NCBI GenBank assembly: GCA_006176705.1
Contig: QRFJ01002287.1
Coordinates: 1-64,000 of the forward strand
From: Cocos nucifera
Taxonomy: Eukaryota; Streptophyta; Magnoliopsida; Arecales; Arecaceae
Direction: 5' to 3'
Length of the DNA stretch: 64,000 nucleotides
The notes below the pieces were generated by a model, which was not told where the DNA came from, ran no database searches, and was given only the letters and a program-made list of their open reading frames with translations. This document shows positions 46,918 through 60,496 of the stretch, in pieces. Within the stretch, counting starts at the first letter, position 1. Every line of letters begins with the position of its first letter. Position numbers and translations under genes: made by a program.

Positions 46918-49192
46918 TGTTAGATATATGTGCCCTAGAAGCCAGAATTGGCTGACACTTGTAATACACTTCTAGGGGCAAAATTGTAATTTTGACTATA
47001 ATGAATAAAATTGATTATTTTCTATCACATATGTGTATTTAGTGTCTGTGATATATCCTTTGAGTTAATGGTAATGATAATTCATATTTTCAAGAGTTGA
47101 AAATTTAAGACATGAATAATCATTATTAACTCAAAAAATGCTCCCGACCATAGGACCATCATGAGGATGGTGATTGATCCGAAAGGTTGGTGTACAATCG
47201 CTTCTCTTTAATAGATGAGTCTTGAGTCTACGATGTGGAGACATCGGAGCAAGAGTACAGGTACTCGTTAGAGAACGAGGGCACTGAGCGTGACCACCTC
47301 GAGTAGTCATTAGGGAGTCTACCTTCTCGTCAATGATTGACTCGATGCTGCAGTAGTGTGTCTGGTTCTTTGACCTGAGGTGCATCAGTAGTTCACCTTG
47401 AGGGTGTTATAGTTTGACTACACCATTACTCGGTCTCCTAGCCATATGGAATCCTGAGGTGTATGTTGGCTATAGCATGTTCATTGTAGGAACTGGATGG
47501 CATCAAGATGGAATCTATCTACCTCGGTGGTAGAGGAGCAGCCCTATGATGATCATGAGAATCAAGTCCAGAAGTCCATGGCCATGGTAGAGTGAAATAA
47601 TAGAAAAAGTTTCTATTTAGATTTTCACATTGGACTCGAATCGAATGATTACATCATATGATAGAGACTAGGGTTTGACGAGTTTACCTTAACCCTAATC
47701 TGATCGGGGCTCAAGATAGAAGAACTTAATCACATAGGTAGCTGCACCAAGAGGTTCGCATTCAGCTCTGATGGGTTGCCACCATATACTGCTAGGTGTC
47801 ACTGGTGGATTTTGGGAGCAATTAGAATGATTTAGATGATCGATCATTCTAGCTGTTCGAATCAGAAGAGTTCTGATCCATCGAAAAGGAGTTTCGATGA
47901 TGTCGATGATAGAGATCATGACATATCCCATTACCATGCAGAACTGAACCTAACTGGGTCACACAAATAAGGGTTTGAATCTGGTGATCATCAATTGAAC
48001 TGATCTAGTTCAATTGATCTGAATGAGATTCAATTAGGTTCAAGGAAATCGTGCTAGCACTCGATTGAACCTAACGTTCTTCTTTTGCTATCATAAATAA
48101 GTTGTCCTGTCTGAGCCAAAGAAATTTGTGCTCAATCAGAGGCCTTCATATGGTCTGACTGGAGGTTGTCCAAGTCAGAAAAGGTTGTCTTATTTTGTAA
48201 GACATTACCTGCCATTTTTGGTCACCTGCCATTTCTTGTTCTTTGACTTTGGTCAAAAGTCTACCTTTGATCTGGTCAAATGTTGACCATTGACACTTTG
48301 ACTTTTGATCCACATGTCATGCACCTATTGGAGAGCTGGTGGGGGCCTGTCCCCCTACTAGAACCTGGCAAGGAAGAGGGCGCATGCCACCCTAGGCGTG
48401 TGTCCCAAGTTGGAGGCGCCTAGGAGTCCTTGTTGGACAAGGACTCCATCTCCGTTTTGGATTCCAATTAGAGTTCTTCTAAGAACCAACTTTGACTGCT
48501 CTTAGGCACCCTCTAAGGAGGAATCCAGGGAACTCTATTCCCACCAATCAGATTTAGATCTGATTTCACAAAGAGTTGTGATTGGTTGGGAAGAAGAGAA
48601 GTTGGATCACAGACAGTCTATAAATAAGACCCTACGCCCAACTCAGATTAAGTTTGAGAAACCCCATGCCCCAAGGCTGCCTCTCCCTTCTTCCTCCATG
48701 CCAAACTCACCTTCTTCCTCTCCTCTCCATGTCCAAAAGGAGTTTTGGACCTTGGTTGGTGCAATCCAGATCAAAGAAAGGCGACTGAAAGCTAGAAGGC
48801 TGCGCTGCTGCAAAGGATGACTGCTGATCTTCAAAAGGAGTTTTGAAGATCCTCCAGATCAGATCCAGATCTAATTTTTGGAGGCATGATAGAGAAGAAG
48901 AGGATCTCCAGATCCAGCCTAAGTGGATATCGGTAGAGGCCAGGCACTTGCGTGGCTAGATCCAGAACCTTCCGCTGCAAACAGGATCATCAACGGATAA
49001 TAGGATTACCCAAATCAGGTAAATTAAATTTGATTTAATTTATTTTTATTTTATTTTATTTATTAAAATAATAAGAATTAGATTTGAAACATCCAGATCT
49101 GATATAGATCAAAGAGAAAAAATTTTGAAATATATCTCTTGATCTGATCAGATCTGAACGAACCTGGACTGAGAAATCAGGATTTTTCTTCA
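46918..49192 (+). repeat. 3' LTR of element C (2.28 kb)
   Basis: Complete, TGTTAGATATATG to TTCTTCA, followed by the target duplication CTATC. It contains a W-box cluster with six cores (48243-48302), the triloop hairpin (48423-48447) and a TATA-like CTATAAATAAG (48618-48628). Confidence 0.92.
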
Positions 49193-49362
49193 CTATCACC
49201 TTTGATTTTAGATCAGGATGAAGCTGACCTTTAGAAGATTGATGGAAAAGGAGAACTTGACCAACCCATTTGATAAAGTCTCGAAACTAAGAAGTTCTAC
49301 AAGCTCAAGTGGAAGATAAGATATTTGGTATTATTCTGATTGGCTTTAGTTTAAGTAAAAGT
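49193..49362 (+). pseudogene. D1 RNase H tail and polypurine region
   Basis: This continues D1 after the C insertion and matches D2 sequence from about 24655 to 24824, including the ENLTNPFDK-like end of RNase H. A decayed polypurine tract (TAAGTAAAAGT) precedes the 3' LTR. Confidence 0.8.
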
Positions 49363-52261
49363 TATTAGAAAATGGTCCTAAAGCCAATCATCTAAGTTAT
49401 AGATGATTGAAATTAATATATGAATTATTAAATAATAATAGTTATTTAGCTTATTCATCATAAAAGTTCTAACTTTCTTAAATGAACTCTTAAATTATGA
49501 TGAAGTTCTTAGAACCATACTTAATCGATAAGGAAGGATTTATCGGATGGTTCTTAAATTATTCATGATTAAATGATAAGTTATTAACTAGGATAATAAC
49601 TTATCGAGTATAGATTGCGGTATGTCGTATGCATTGGTTATCCTCATAATCAAGTAGTATAGAAACACTGGTATGGTATGTAGATGGGATGTAGGAATAT
49701 ATCTACACTGAATGTGACCAGTGTAGCACTCTACTATCAAAAGTAGCTAGCTAAGGCTAATAAAAATAAGTATCCCTCAAACCTGAGATCACCACGGTGA
49801 TTACAAGCAACTCATTGTACTTTGGTGTTAGACTACTTGTATGTCTAATATAGATTCAAAAGATTTTTGGATATAGTCAAGCACTTATAGAGTCAGTATG
49901 TGAGTCAAGATAGGACTAATCACTCCTGATTAACTTCAGGAAGTGAATGTCTCGTTGTGTTTCAATTTAGCAAAATCTAAGCTTGGATAATTCTTGGGAG
50001 GAGTCATGGGATTTGCAAACTTTGAAACACAATATGGATGACTGATATGAGTATTAACAGCTTACTTGAAGTTGTCTTGAGTATTATTGGTCAAAGAGAT
50101 GAATATATGGCAACCATAGGCCAGGATTCTTAGAATGTTATTTTACATACATTCGACCTATCCAGCGTCGGATATCATTGCTAGATGGTCATTTTGATTG
50201 GTATAAAAATTAGTTTCTATGCTACTAATTTTGATTCGAACCTATGGGGTCATACACATAAGAGATTGTAATTTGATCAGATGGTTGATCAATAATTTAG
50301 AATCATTCTAAGGTCAAACAATCAATACGATTGATGTTTGACCTAATGCAAGTATTGCAGAAGGATCGGTTAGTAATTGAATTACTAATTGACTCAATTT
50401 AATTAAATAATTAGGCTGAGATTAAGTTTAATTAAATTAGATTCAATTAGAATTGGTTTGGACTTAATTGGGTTAAGTCCAACTGGTTTATTGGATAAGC
50501 CAATTACAAGAAAGAACAAGCCCTAGTTCAATTAGGAGTTGAGTGAACCTAATTTTTAATTTAATTAAAAATTAAATTAAATTTAAATTTAATTTAATAT
50601 AATTTAAATAGACTCCTAACTGAATTAAATTTTTTTATTAATTAGATTGACTCAAAACTATTTTGATTTGGATTTAAAAGGTTTTGACTTAGTCAAAATA
50701 GAAGAGTCCTAGTTAAACTAGGACTCCTCCTTTCCTTGCACCACCTAAAAGCTCACACCCATCCTTTTATTTCAGAAATTATGTGATTTATTTCCATGCC
50801 TAAGAGTGCTCTTCCATGCCCCACATCTGATATTTTTGGAACCAAATTTTACTTTGTCAAATTTGAAATTTGTTTCGGATTTGAACTCTTCATGATAGAG
50901 TCCCAAAATATCGAAACACCTTCTTTCCTTTTGGATTTCATTTTCTCCCATGCCCACCTTATTTTTCTCACCCCTTTTATTTTTTCTTATGCATGACTTC
51001 CTGGTCCTCATGTAGAAAAAAATAGGAGGGGGGACATCCAAGAGTTGGACGCCCCCTAACTTCCTTGTTTGACTAGGTCTTTTGACCTAGTCTTCCCTTA
51101 TTTCATGGACGCCTCTTATTTTTATGGTGTGTGCATGATATCCCTGGGTTTCTCCACAAAAAGTCAAGAGGAAAAATAGGAGGAGGCATGGGATATTGGG
51201 GCACCAAGTTCCTTGGAGGAGAGTCTTTTATTAAGACATCAAAAGTTGATGTCTTGAAGGGAAAAAGGTAAGAGAAAACTATCTTCTCTTGTGTTTTTCT
51301 TTCAAGTTCTTTCTTTCTTATTTTTGTATGAGATTTTTCTATGAGAAAAAATTGAGAGAGAGAAGAAGAGGGCATGGAGGATGAGTGCTCCAAGGAGTTG
51401 GAACATGGTGGTCCTCTTTGGACATGATTTGATCATGTTCTGATGAGAGAAGAAGAAGAGAAGATCTTCTCTTAGGGTTTCTTTGAGAACCCTTCTTCTC
51501 TATTTTTTTATGGAATTTTTTCATGAGAAAAATTAGAGAGTGATAGATATGAAAGCATGAAAAAATTATAAAGGAAAAGATCTCCTCTTATCCTGGCATG
51601 GAGATGTTTTTAGGACATCAACGGTTGATGTCCTATAAGAGAAGATCTATCTTCTCTTAGGGCATTTTCTTGGGTTTTTATTTCCTAATTTTTGGAAGAT
51701 CCAAGAGTTGAATTTCTTCCTCAATTCTTCTTGTGTTCTTCATCTCTTGGAGTATCCAAGAGATCTGAAAAATATCTTTTTAATTAATCATTAGGAGGGA
51801 TCCATGAGAAGTGCTACTCTTGGAGTATCCAAGAGATCTGAAAAATATCTTTTTAATTAATCATTAGGAGGGATCCACGAGAAGTAGCACTTCAAGCGGA
51901 TCTTCATTCAACAAACCTCCGATCTATGTTGTAGCATTGTGTGGATTACCTGTTGAGGCTGGATGCATGTACGGCTCTAAGCAACAAGAACAACAATGAA
52001 ACTCAATTGTGGTGTTCTTGACCCGCACAAAGGCAAGAGAATAGTTCTAGATCTAGGTATTGATTTGATTAATATCAACCATAATTATTTTAATTTTTAG
52101 ATTTATATTTGCATCATGACATGTTATAAGTCCTAGATGTATGGTTTAGTAATTAGATCATATGCATAATTAGATTAAATTATTGAATCTATGTCTTTTA
52201 CTGCTTCTAAATTTGAAAAAGTTTCAAAATACATGCATGAAATCCTGCATGTTTTCCAACA
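49363..52261 (+). repeat. 3' LTR of D1 (2.9 kb)
   Basis: It begins TATTAGAAAATGGTCCTAAAG (the TG is mutated) and ends TTTTCCAACA, followed by target duplication TATCT. It retains both triloop hairpins, at 51233-51255 and 51611-51635. It is about twice the length of its deleted partner at the left end. Confidence 0.9.
51744..51889. repeat. 73-bp tandem duplication in D1 3' LTR
   Basis: Two adjacent copies begin CTCTTGGAGTATCCAAGAG and end GAGAAGT, differing at one or two bases. Other family-2 LTRs have one copy. Confidence 0.85.
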
Positions 52262-52856
52262 TATCTTTGAAGTATTTTGGTATTGCTTTCATAAGTCCCT
52301 GATGTCTATCTGTCATAATCATGAATGGCTATCCATGATAATCAACACAAGACTCTAAGGCTCCTTTCAAAATCTGACAAAACCAGTCCTAATTATCATC
52401 ATTCTCTATATCAATAATGGCATATGCTATAGGAAACATATCATCATTCGCATCTTTATCCGTAGCACCAAGTAAAACTCCTCCATCCTTATGCTTAATG
52501 AATATTGCATCCATGAATATTAGAAGTCTACAACCTTCTATGAAACCATTGATGGAGCCTTTAAATGAAATAAATAGATTTTAGAATTGATCTTTGAGGG
52601 TTTCATACTCCACTATGCTATCGAGGTTGGGCTTAATAATGGCATTGCAGTACCATTAGATCTATTCATAAGATACTGACCTTTAACCATAGAGCTCCTT
52701 GATAGCAACATCTTTTCCATACCAAGCTTGATGATATGGCAATTCTACACTGAATTCATAATGAATATCTTTTACAATATCACTTGGCCTATACAAAGAC
52801 ATATGTTGAATTTTTTTCTTTACAATATTTGAAACCCAATGTTTTGAAGCCTTAGT
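52262..52856 (-). pseudogene. MULE transposase, central part (N-terminal side and catalytic core)
   Basis: On the minus strand, starting at the D3 edge, residues KASKHWVSNIVKKK and YHQAWYGKDVAIKELYG match the segment before the MULE core. Then, after a frame change, FMDAIFIKHKDGG (first catalytic aspartate region), FPIAYAIIDIENDDNW and FMIMTDRHQGLMKAI (second aspartate region) follow up to the D1 edge. It continues in sense into the HSY...RH segment at 11541. At least four stops or frameshifts interrupt it. The core catalyses Mutator-type cut-and-paste transposition in intact relatives. Confidence 0.85.
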
Positions 52857-55723
52857 TATTGAAAAATATGCAGGATTTCCTGTATGAATTTCAAAATATT
52901 TTTGAAAAATAATGCAATGGAACATGTAGATTAAATCATTTAATCTATAAATGCATGCAATCTAATTACTAAACCCTGCATTTAGGATTTATAACATGTC
53001 ATAATGCATTCTAAATCTAAAAATAAAAGAATTTGGTATTGATCAAATAAATATCTTAGATTTAGAATGATTCTAGATTTGAAACCTAGATCATATCTAA
53101 GTAGGAGAGGAGATCAAATCTCTTACCTTATGTGGGTCGAGAACTCCATAATTGATTTTTGTTGTTACTTTTGGAGCTGCACATGCATCCGATCTCTATA
53201 GGTGATCCACATGAGGCTGTAACAAAATCAAAGACTCATCGAACGAAAATCCACTGAAAGTGCTAGCTTCTGGCGGATTCCTCCGAATGGTTAATCTAAA
53301 ATTTATTCTTCATATCTCTTGGGTACTCCAAGAGATAAAGAATAAGAGGAGGAATAGAGGAGAAATCCAACCCTTTGATCTCTCTAAAATCAAAAAAAAT
53401 ATATATAAGAAAGGGCTCTAAGAGAAGACAAATCTTCTCTTTCAGAACATCAATGATTGATGTCCTGAAAATATCTTTATGCTAGGACAAAGGGAGACCT
53501 TCTTCTCTAAATTTTTTTCATATTTCTAGATCTCACATTCTCTAATTTTTCTTATAGAAAAATCTTACAAAAATATAGAGAAGAAGGATTCTCAAAGAAA
53601 TCCTAAGAGAAGACTATCTTCTCTTTTTCTTCTCTCATCAGGATATGATCAGATCATGTCCAAAAAGATCACTATGCCCCAACATCTTGGAGGATAGATC
53701 TCCACAGCCTCTTCCTCTCTCTCTCTTAGATTTTTATCATATAAAAATCATAAAGAATAAATAAAGGAGGATTAAAAATAAATCTCTAAGAGAAAATAAT
53801 TTTTCTCTTACCTTTCTCTCTTCAAGACATCAACAATTGATGGCTTAATGAGGTCTCTCCTTCATGGAACTTGGCATCCAAAGTCTTCCATGGATCCTCC
53901 TACTTTTCTTCTATTTTTTTATAATTTTTCTAGATTTTACACATCCTAACCTGATAGGAGGCATCCTCCCTTTTATGTATGGAAGACTAGGTCAAAACCT
54001 AGTCTTAAAAGAAGACCAAGGAGGAGTTTTAGGAGACATCCAACTCTTGGATGCCTCCCCCCTTATTTTTTGGGTGTGAAGATCAAGAAATCATGTGCAA
54101 AACTAAAGAAAATAAGTGCACAAAAGAAAAAGAGGCATGAAGAAAAAATTCCTTAGGAAAGGAGGTGTTTTCGAGAATTGGGATTCTTTCAAAAGAAAAT
54201 AAAACCAAACCACTTATCAAATTTGATCAAATCAAATTTTAGTTAATCTCTTTAGATATTTGGTGCATGGAGAAGCTCTTATTGGCATGGAGAATGTCAC
54301 ATAAAGATCTAAAAATAAAATATGGGTGTTGACTTTTATTGGTGCACGTAAGGAGTGAGAGTCCCAGTCCAATTGGAACTTCTCTTTTTTGACTAGGTCA
54401 AAACTATTTTGAATCTAATTCAAAATAAAATTAAATGTAATCTAATTATTGGTGATCCTAGTCTAACTAGGAACCTAATTAATTTAGATTTAAATCATAT
54501 TTAAATCTGATTTAAATCCTAACTCAATTAGGAATTAGGTGCACTCAAATCCTAGTCCAATTGGAAATTATTTTTTTCTTGCAATTGACTTATCTAATAA
54601 ATCAATTAAACTTAATCTAATTAAGTTCAAACTAATTCTAATTAAATCTAATTTAATTAGACTTGATCTCAGGCCAAATGCTCAATCAAATTGAGCCAAT
54701 TAGCAATCTAATTGCTAATCGATCCTCCTGCAACACTTGCATTAGGTCAAACATCAATCGTATTGATAGTTTGACCTAAGAATGATCCTCAATCATCGAT
54801 TAATCATCTGATTAAGTTACAACTCTAATGATCCTAGAGGTTCGAACCTAAGTCAGAGGCATAAAAACTAATTTCTGTACCAATCGAAGTAACCATCTAG
54901 CAATTATTTTCGATGTTCGAATAGGTCGAATGTATGCAAAGCAACATTCTTAGAACCCTGGCCCATGGTTACCATATAATTCATTCCTTCAATCAGTAAT
55001 GCTTAAAATGACTTCGAGTACACTATCAATACTCATATAAGTCATCTTTATTATGTCTCAAAATTTTGCAAATCTCATGACTCCTTACGAGGATTATTCA
55101 GGCCTAGATTTTGCTAAATTGAAACACAACAAGTCATTCTCTTCTTGAAGCTAATTAGGAGTGGTCAATTCCATCTTGACTCACACACCAACTTCATAAG
55201 TACTCGACTGTACCCAAAAATCTTTTGAATCTATATTAGAAATATAGGTAGTCTGCCACCAAAGTACAGAGAGTTGCTTACAAGTCATCGTGGTGATCTC
55301 AGATCAAAGGAACACTTATATCCACTGGCCTTAACTAGCTACTCCTGATAGTAAAGTGTTGCATTGGTCATGTTCAGTGCAGATGTACTCCTACATCTCA
55401 CCTGGATGCCATACCAGTGTCTCCACGCCACCTGGTTATGAGGACAACCAACGCATATGGCATATAGCGATCTACACTCGATAAGTTATCGTCCTTATTA
55501 ATAACTTATCTTTTAATTGTGAACTATTTAAGAACCATCCGATAAATCCTTCTTTATCGATTGATTATGGTTCTAAGAACTTCATCATAATATAGAAGTT
55601 CATTTATGGAAGATAGAACTTCTAGGATGAATCAGCCAAATAACTATTATTATTAGATAATTCATATACTAATTTCAATCATCTACTACTTAGATAATTG
55701 GCTTTAGGATACATTTTTCAACA
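52857..55723 (-). repeat. 3' LTR of D3 (2.87 kb)
   Basis: Read on the minus strand it starts TGTTGAAAAATGTATCC and ends TTTTTCAATA. It carries hairpins at 53824-53846 and 53441-53469. It aligns with the 5' LTR of D3 over its whole length. Confidence 0.9.
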
Positions 55724-55735
55724 ACTCTCACTTAG
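55724..55735 (-). other. polypurine tract of D3
   Basis: On the minus strand this reads CTAAGTGAGAGT, next to the 3' LTR. Confidence 0.75.
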
Positions 55736-58290
55736 ACTAAAGCCAATTAGAATGATATCAAATATCCTATCTTCCACTTGGGTTTGTAAAACTCCTTAGT
55801 TTTGAGGCCTTAGCAAATGGATTGGTCAAGTTCTTCTTTTTCATCGATCTTTCAAAGATCGACATCACCCTGATCTAAAATCAAAAGTGATAGCGATGCA
55901 GAATATGCTAGTCCTTCAGTTCTTTAGCCTGAGTTATGGCTTCAGTGCTATGATAGGACTGGACCATTGGTGGAGGGTGCCACTCCTATCCTGCTAATGA
56001 ACCTCAGCAACTACACAGCTAACATGGCAGCATCATATGCCATGATGTACTCTACGTCACTAACTGAATAGGCTACAGTATCATGCTTGAAACCTTTTTA
56101 GTAGATTGCTCCTATAATTAGGGTATGACCCAATATTCTCCTATAATCATCTTGATCTGACTAAAATCAAAACATCCACATATTTTAAGTCAGTATTTTC
56201 ATATTTGAGTCCCTGGATCTTAGTATTTTTTAAATACATGAGGATTGTTTATACAATCTTTCAGTGATCCTCATGTAGATCGAACTGGTATCTACACACT
56301 ACATTAGTGAGTATACCATATCTGATTTTGAACATAGAGAAATTAGTTGATAAGCAAACCTTTATTCCTTGTAATGCTGAAATGTCATTCCCAATTAAGA
56401 GAACTTCATCCACAAACAACATAAGAAATAACACTAAAGAATATTTTGCCCACTTATAAATGTAGGATTTATCTTTGTTCATAACAAAGACATACGTTCA
56501 AGAACTGAGATAATAGCCAAACAGGCTTTATAGGTCTTTATCTTTCTGTCTGTGCTACTCTGATCCTTTTGAAAATTCATTCATACCCAATGAATTTTAT
56601 CCCTTCAAGTGAATCAACTAGTGTCCACACACTATTGATTTTCATGGACTTCAATTTGGATTATGTGGCTCCAAGCCACTCCTTAGAGTCGGACCACTGC
56701 ATTGCATTTCTATAAATGATCAAATTCTTGTTGTTCTCATCGAGCTCAACAGGATCGCCATCCTGGACCTAGATACTAAAGAATCTATCCGACTAATGCA
56801 GTACTCTACCAGATCTCTTTAAAGGTGATACTTTAATGGGCTCTAGATTGATCTGATCAAATCTGGTTCTGTAAGTTTACTAGATTATGTCGGTTCATTT
56901 TCTACTAGTCAAACTTTTCTAAGTTCAACTTAACAGAAATTGGTTCCTTTTTTAAGAAACTTCTTTCCAAAAGGAATGCCCTTCTGCTGATGAACATCTT
57001 ATATTCTTTAGTATGGTAGAATTAATAATCCTTAAACACCTATTAGATCAAGATCCAAGTTTATCTATATGCAAACCTTTGACATAGGCTAATCAATTCC
57101 AAACCCAAAGATGAGAGAGTCTAGGTCTACACCTAATCCATATCCCATATGGAGATTTACAACAAATTTGCTTGGTATATTTTCAGAGCAAAACTAGTAG
57201 TCATAAGAGCACAATCCTGAAACAGACAGTCAAGTAAATTCTATCGTGGATTGAACTATGTCTAACAAAGTTCAATTTCTTCTTTGAGATACACTATATT
57301 TCAAAAATAAATCCACCGAAAGAGAATCTAATTCTCTCCTAGATATGTCACAAACTTGCTGGATAAGTATTCGCCTCTTCGATCTGATCAAAGAGTTCCA
57401 ATACTATTTCTAGATTATTTTTCTATTTCATTATTGAATCATTTGAACATTTGAAATGATTCAAGTCAGATGCACCGATACCCAGATAGGTCATTTGTAA
57501 TGAAATATTAGTATCTTTTTTTTGCACTTAAGTTCATAGGTCCACATACATCACATGTATAAGACTAAGAACTTTATCGATTTCTTCATCTTTTTCATTA
57601 AAAGATGATTTTGTCATCTTCCCAAGAAGACAAGACTCACAGGCTATCAATGATTCATAATCATTGATGTCGAGATTTTTCTCTCAAGCTAACCTATTTA
57701 TCTCATTCTTATCAAGATGACTAAGCCTATAATGCCAAAAATAGACATCTATGACATAGTCTAACTTGGATGTTTATAAATATGTACATTATACTTAACA
57801 AGCTGTATAAATATTAAATATTATTTCTTTATTGTCCATGTATTATTGTAACATTATTTATAATAATATCACAATAATCTTCTTTATTGATAAATGATAA
57901 CCATCTCTAACCAAAAAGCCAATAGAGATCATATTTATTATAAATGATGGACAACAATGATAATTACTCAAAATGACATCTTTTGAAAATAAGCTTGATA
58001 ATTTCTAAAGTTAGGATTGAATTAAGACTTTCATCCTTAATGTTTAGGTATTTCTCATCATTTTCAAATATTTCACTTACCTGTAGTCCTTCTAACAAAT
58101 TACATAGGACTACTGGTATCCAATACCCAGGTAGCAGAATTTTAAATAGAAAAATTTTAAGGTATTATCATATAACATTCTTGATGAGCAACTCTTGCTC
58201 CTTTCTCTTGTTCAGCCTGTTATGGTTAAGGAAAGCAAGACAATTCTTCTTTCTATGACCTTACTTCTAATAGTAGAAGCACTATGCCTG
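55736..58290 (-). pseudogene. copia pol remnant of D3
   Basis: Read from high to low. A zinc-knuckle remnant lies near 58270 and a protease WVLDTSS (D-T-G changed) near 58125. Integrase text including an ESCLLGK-like C-x-x-C and a changed GGEYL site lies between about 57750 and 57340. Reverse transcriptase near 56600-56380 has a YVDD box altered to FVDEVLLIGND, so one catalytic aspartate is lost. RNase H is near 56100-55770. A 73-residue open piece covers the YVDD region (56261-56482). Other stops are frequent. Confidence 0.8.
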
Positions 58291-60131
58291 ATTTGAATCA
58301 ATTTTGGACTAATTATTTTGACTAGGCTTAGAAGCCTCAATACAAACCCATTCGTACTACTTAACCAAAATTAACTTTCAATATTAATTATCAAAGTTGG
58401 ATCCCATAAGTCATCACTGTCTAATAGTGATAGGAGTAATTAGGGTTTAGCCTTAATTTAAGAAAAGAGAATAATGACCTAAGTATATGAATTATATTAA
58501 GCCTAGAGATTTGGACTTTAGTCTTAAGGTTCTTCCACTATTTTATTCGAATTGGTAGCCTTTACCTCCAATTCGAAGAATTACCTTAATTTTCTAGTAG
58601 GTACTAGAATCCATATAGACTGCACACAAGTCCAACTATGGTTGGTCAACCCATGTACATCTAAGGATAGGTTCATAATCAATTGTTTCTCCAAACAACT
58701 TCTAGTAATTTAATTTTGCCCCAAAAATCTAATCAGTAGGCTAGGACCTCTACTATAAGGATCTGGTTAGGTCCAACCATTAACATGACTATACTTGGTG
58801 CTCTAACCAATGAATGATTAAGCCCAACTATGGTTGGTCAACCTAACCACCATTAGAGAGACACATTCAAGTCATCATATGATAAATGATAATTTCATTA
58901 GTCAACAAGCACCAGACCTATGGGCCTCCAATGATCATTGAGTTAATAGATCCATTATCAAACACCTTAATAGGAGGCTATGACTTAGTTATCTCCATAA
59001 CTTTATCATTTTAAGAACCTAATAATTTTAAAGAATTTAAAATTATTTATGATTTAAGGATAGAAAGGATATTGACCAATTTGATCCCGCTGACTTCACC
59101 AAGTCAAGTCCTCCCACTGACTTCTCAAGTTTTTGACAAGGACTAAGATCAATATTGATCCATGGACACCTAGATCAACCTCACTGAATAAAATTAGTCT
59201 CACTGATTTTCTATGTGACATGGGTTAGCACGAGTCAATGAGCAATCTAATCAAAATTTGATTACCATATTGACCAGGTAAGTGAGATTGGTAGGAGGGT
59301 CTGCCAAGGCTTGCCTTAGATACCATCAAAAATGATCACGTAAGTGGATTGCCAATTAAAAACCACCGATCTAGGATGCCAAATTTATCTTAGATACCAA
59401 TCAATTTATCAATTTTGATTTGGTCTACCTAAAGACTTGGCTCGACCATTGAGCCACGATCAGTATCCACTTGTTAGATGTATGGACTTTGATCAACTAC
59501 AATTATTGAAGTGATCTATAGAAATGACCTAATCCTAATTAACTATTAATTAGATTTGATCAATTTCTTAACTAAGAACATATTTAATCTAATCCTAGGT
59601 CTAACCCAGTTAAGGACCTGATCAAAGCTAACCCATTACCCTTTAATCCATGTATTATGAAATTATCTTAAGATCTTTAAATTACAAACCTAGATCCTAA
59701 ATAATCACTTAATTCTTAATTAAGTTCAAAGCTTATGGGTTTAGATTTATGAAACCTCAGAACTAATTTTTGACTTAATCAATTGAAACATTTTCAAATT
59801 GGTAAATAATTTACATTGAATCATATTCAATATATGATTTTAGATCTAATTTGTTTTAATATTTTGATCATATCCTAGGATTTTGAATCTAGGATTTTGT
59901 AGGAAGTAAGTTCTTAATTTAAATTCTATAAAATAAATATATCACATACATTCTAGATTGAAAATAAAATTACATATCAACATATGCAATAAGAGGATCT
60001 AGATTTAAACATAAAACATATCATATGGATCAGATCATAAATTATTTAAAATTAAATTTAAAATCTAAAAATAAATTATAAACTATTTTAGATCTTATCT
60101 AATATATTTATGATTTAGATTTTTTGGATCA

Positions 60132-60204
60132 GCACATATTAGGACAACCTCTCCACTATAAGGGGTAAACCTTACAGCAGGTTAACCTTATAATTAGTAT
60201 GTCC
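60132..60204 (-). other. leader hairpin of D3, copy 2
   Basis: The arms GCACATATTA and TAGTATGTCC are decayed at two positions. It is equivalent to the second hairpin of D1 and D2. Confidence 0.55.
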
Positions 60205-60342
60205 AATCCGATATTATTTAGATCTAATCTAAATAATTTAAAATAGATCTATCATCTATTTAATTTTAGATTTAAAATTAAAAAATAAATTAAAAAATTA
60301 TTTAGATCATATCTAACTTATTCATGATTCAAGAATAGATCA

Positions 60343-60414
60343 GCACATACTAAGACAATCTCTCCACTGTAAGAGATAAACCTTACAGTAGGATAACCTT
60401 ATAGCAGTATGTGC
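60343..60414 (-). other. leader hairpin of D3, copy 1
   Basis: The outer arms GCACATACT and AGTATGTGC are perfect. The inner ACTGTAAG/CTTACAGT is perfect. This is the copy nearest the primer-binding site. Confidence 0.68.
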
Positions 60415-60483
60415 GATCTTTAGAGTTTTATTTTTAGATTTAATCTTAATATAAATATGATCATATTATAAATGAACCTAGAT

Positions 60484-60495
60484 ACTCTGATACCA
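60484..60495 (-). other. primer-binding site of D3
   Basis: On the minus strand this reads TGGTATCAGAGT, one base from the LTR, with its last base changed from the D1 and D2 version. Confidence 0.82.
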
Positions 60496-60496
60496 T

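Larger units (their letters stand above)
27973..49192 (+). mobile_element. Ty1/copia element C (family 1), inserted in D1 and interrupted by B
   Basis: The plus-strand element is bounded by TGTTAGATATATG and TTCTTCA. CTATC precedes it (27968-27972) and follows it (49193-49197), a clean 5-bp target duplication. Its 5' LTR is split by element B (29685-40903). The internal region has leader, gag-pol and polypurine tract. It carries many C-to-T type stops and small deletions and looks older than A and B. Confidence 0.92.
11542..52261 (+). mobile_element. Ty1/copia element D1 (family 2), interrupted by D2 and by C+B
   Basis: The outer LTRs begin TGTTGG/TATTAG and end CAACA. The five bases before the left LTR (11537-11541, TATCT) are repeated exactly after the right LTR (52262-52266). 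This shows one insertion into a MULE transposase frame. The D1 internal sequence survives in three pieces (12995-17201, 27720-27972 and 49198-49362). They read as one internal region once the inserts are ignored, including a continuous RNase H region. The element is old: pol is full of stops and one LTR has lost about 1.4 kb. Confidence 0.92.
58291..60483 (-). other. D3 leader and gag-position region; no gag recognised
   Basis: Non-coding in all frames read, but conserved at nucleotide level with D1 and D2. It includes the leader block shared with family 1 near 59240-59440. Confidence 0.55.

Noticed and set aside
11542..52261. Four family-2 LTRs in the same orientation read as a tandem LTR-internal-LTR array from unequal recombination
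   Set aside because: GAATTT on both sides of D2 and the continuation of the D1 RNase H across D2 and C fit nested insertion better. The third internal piece lacks a primer-binding site.
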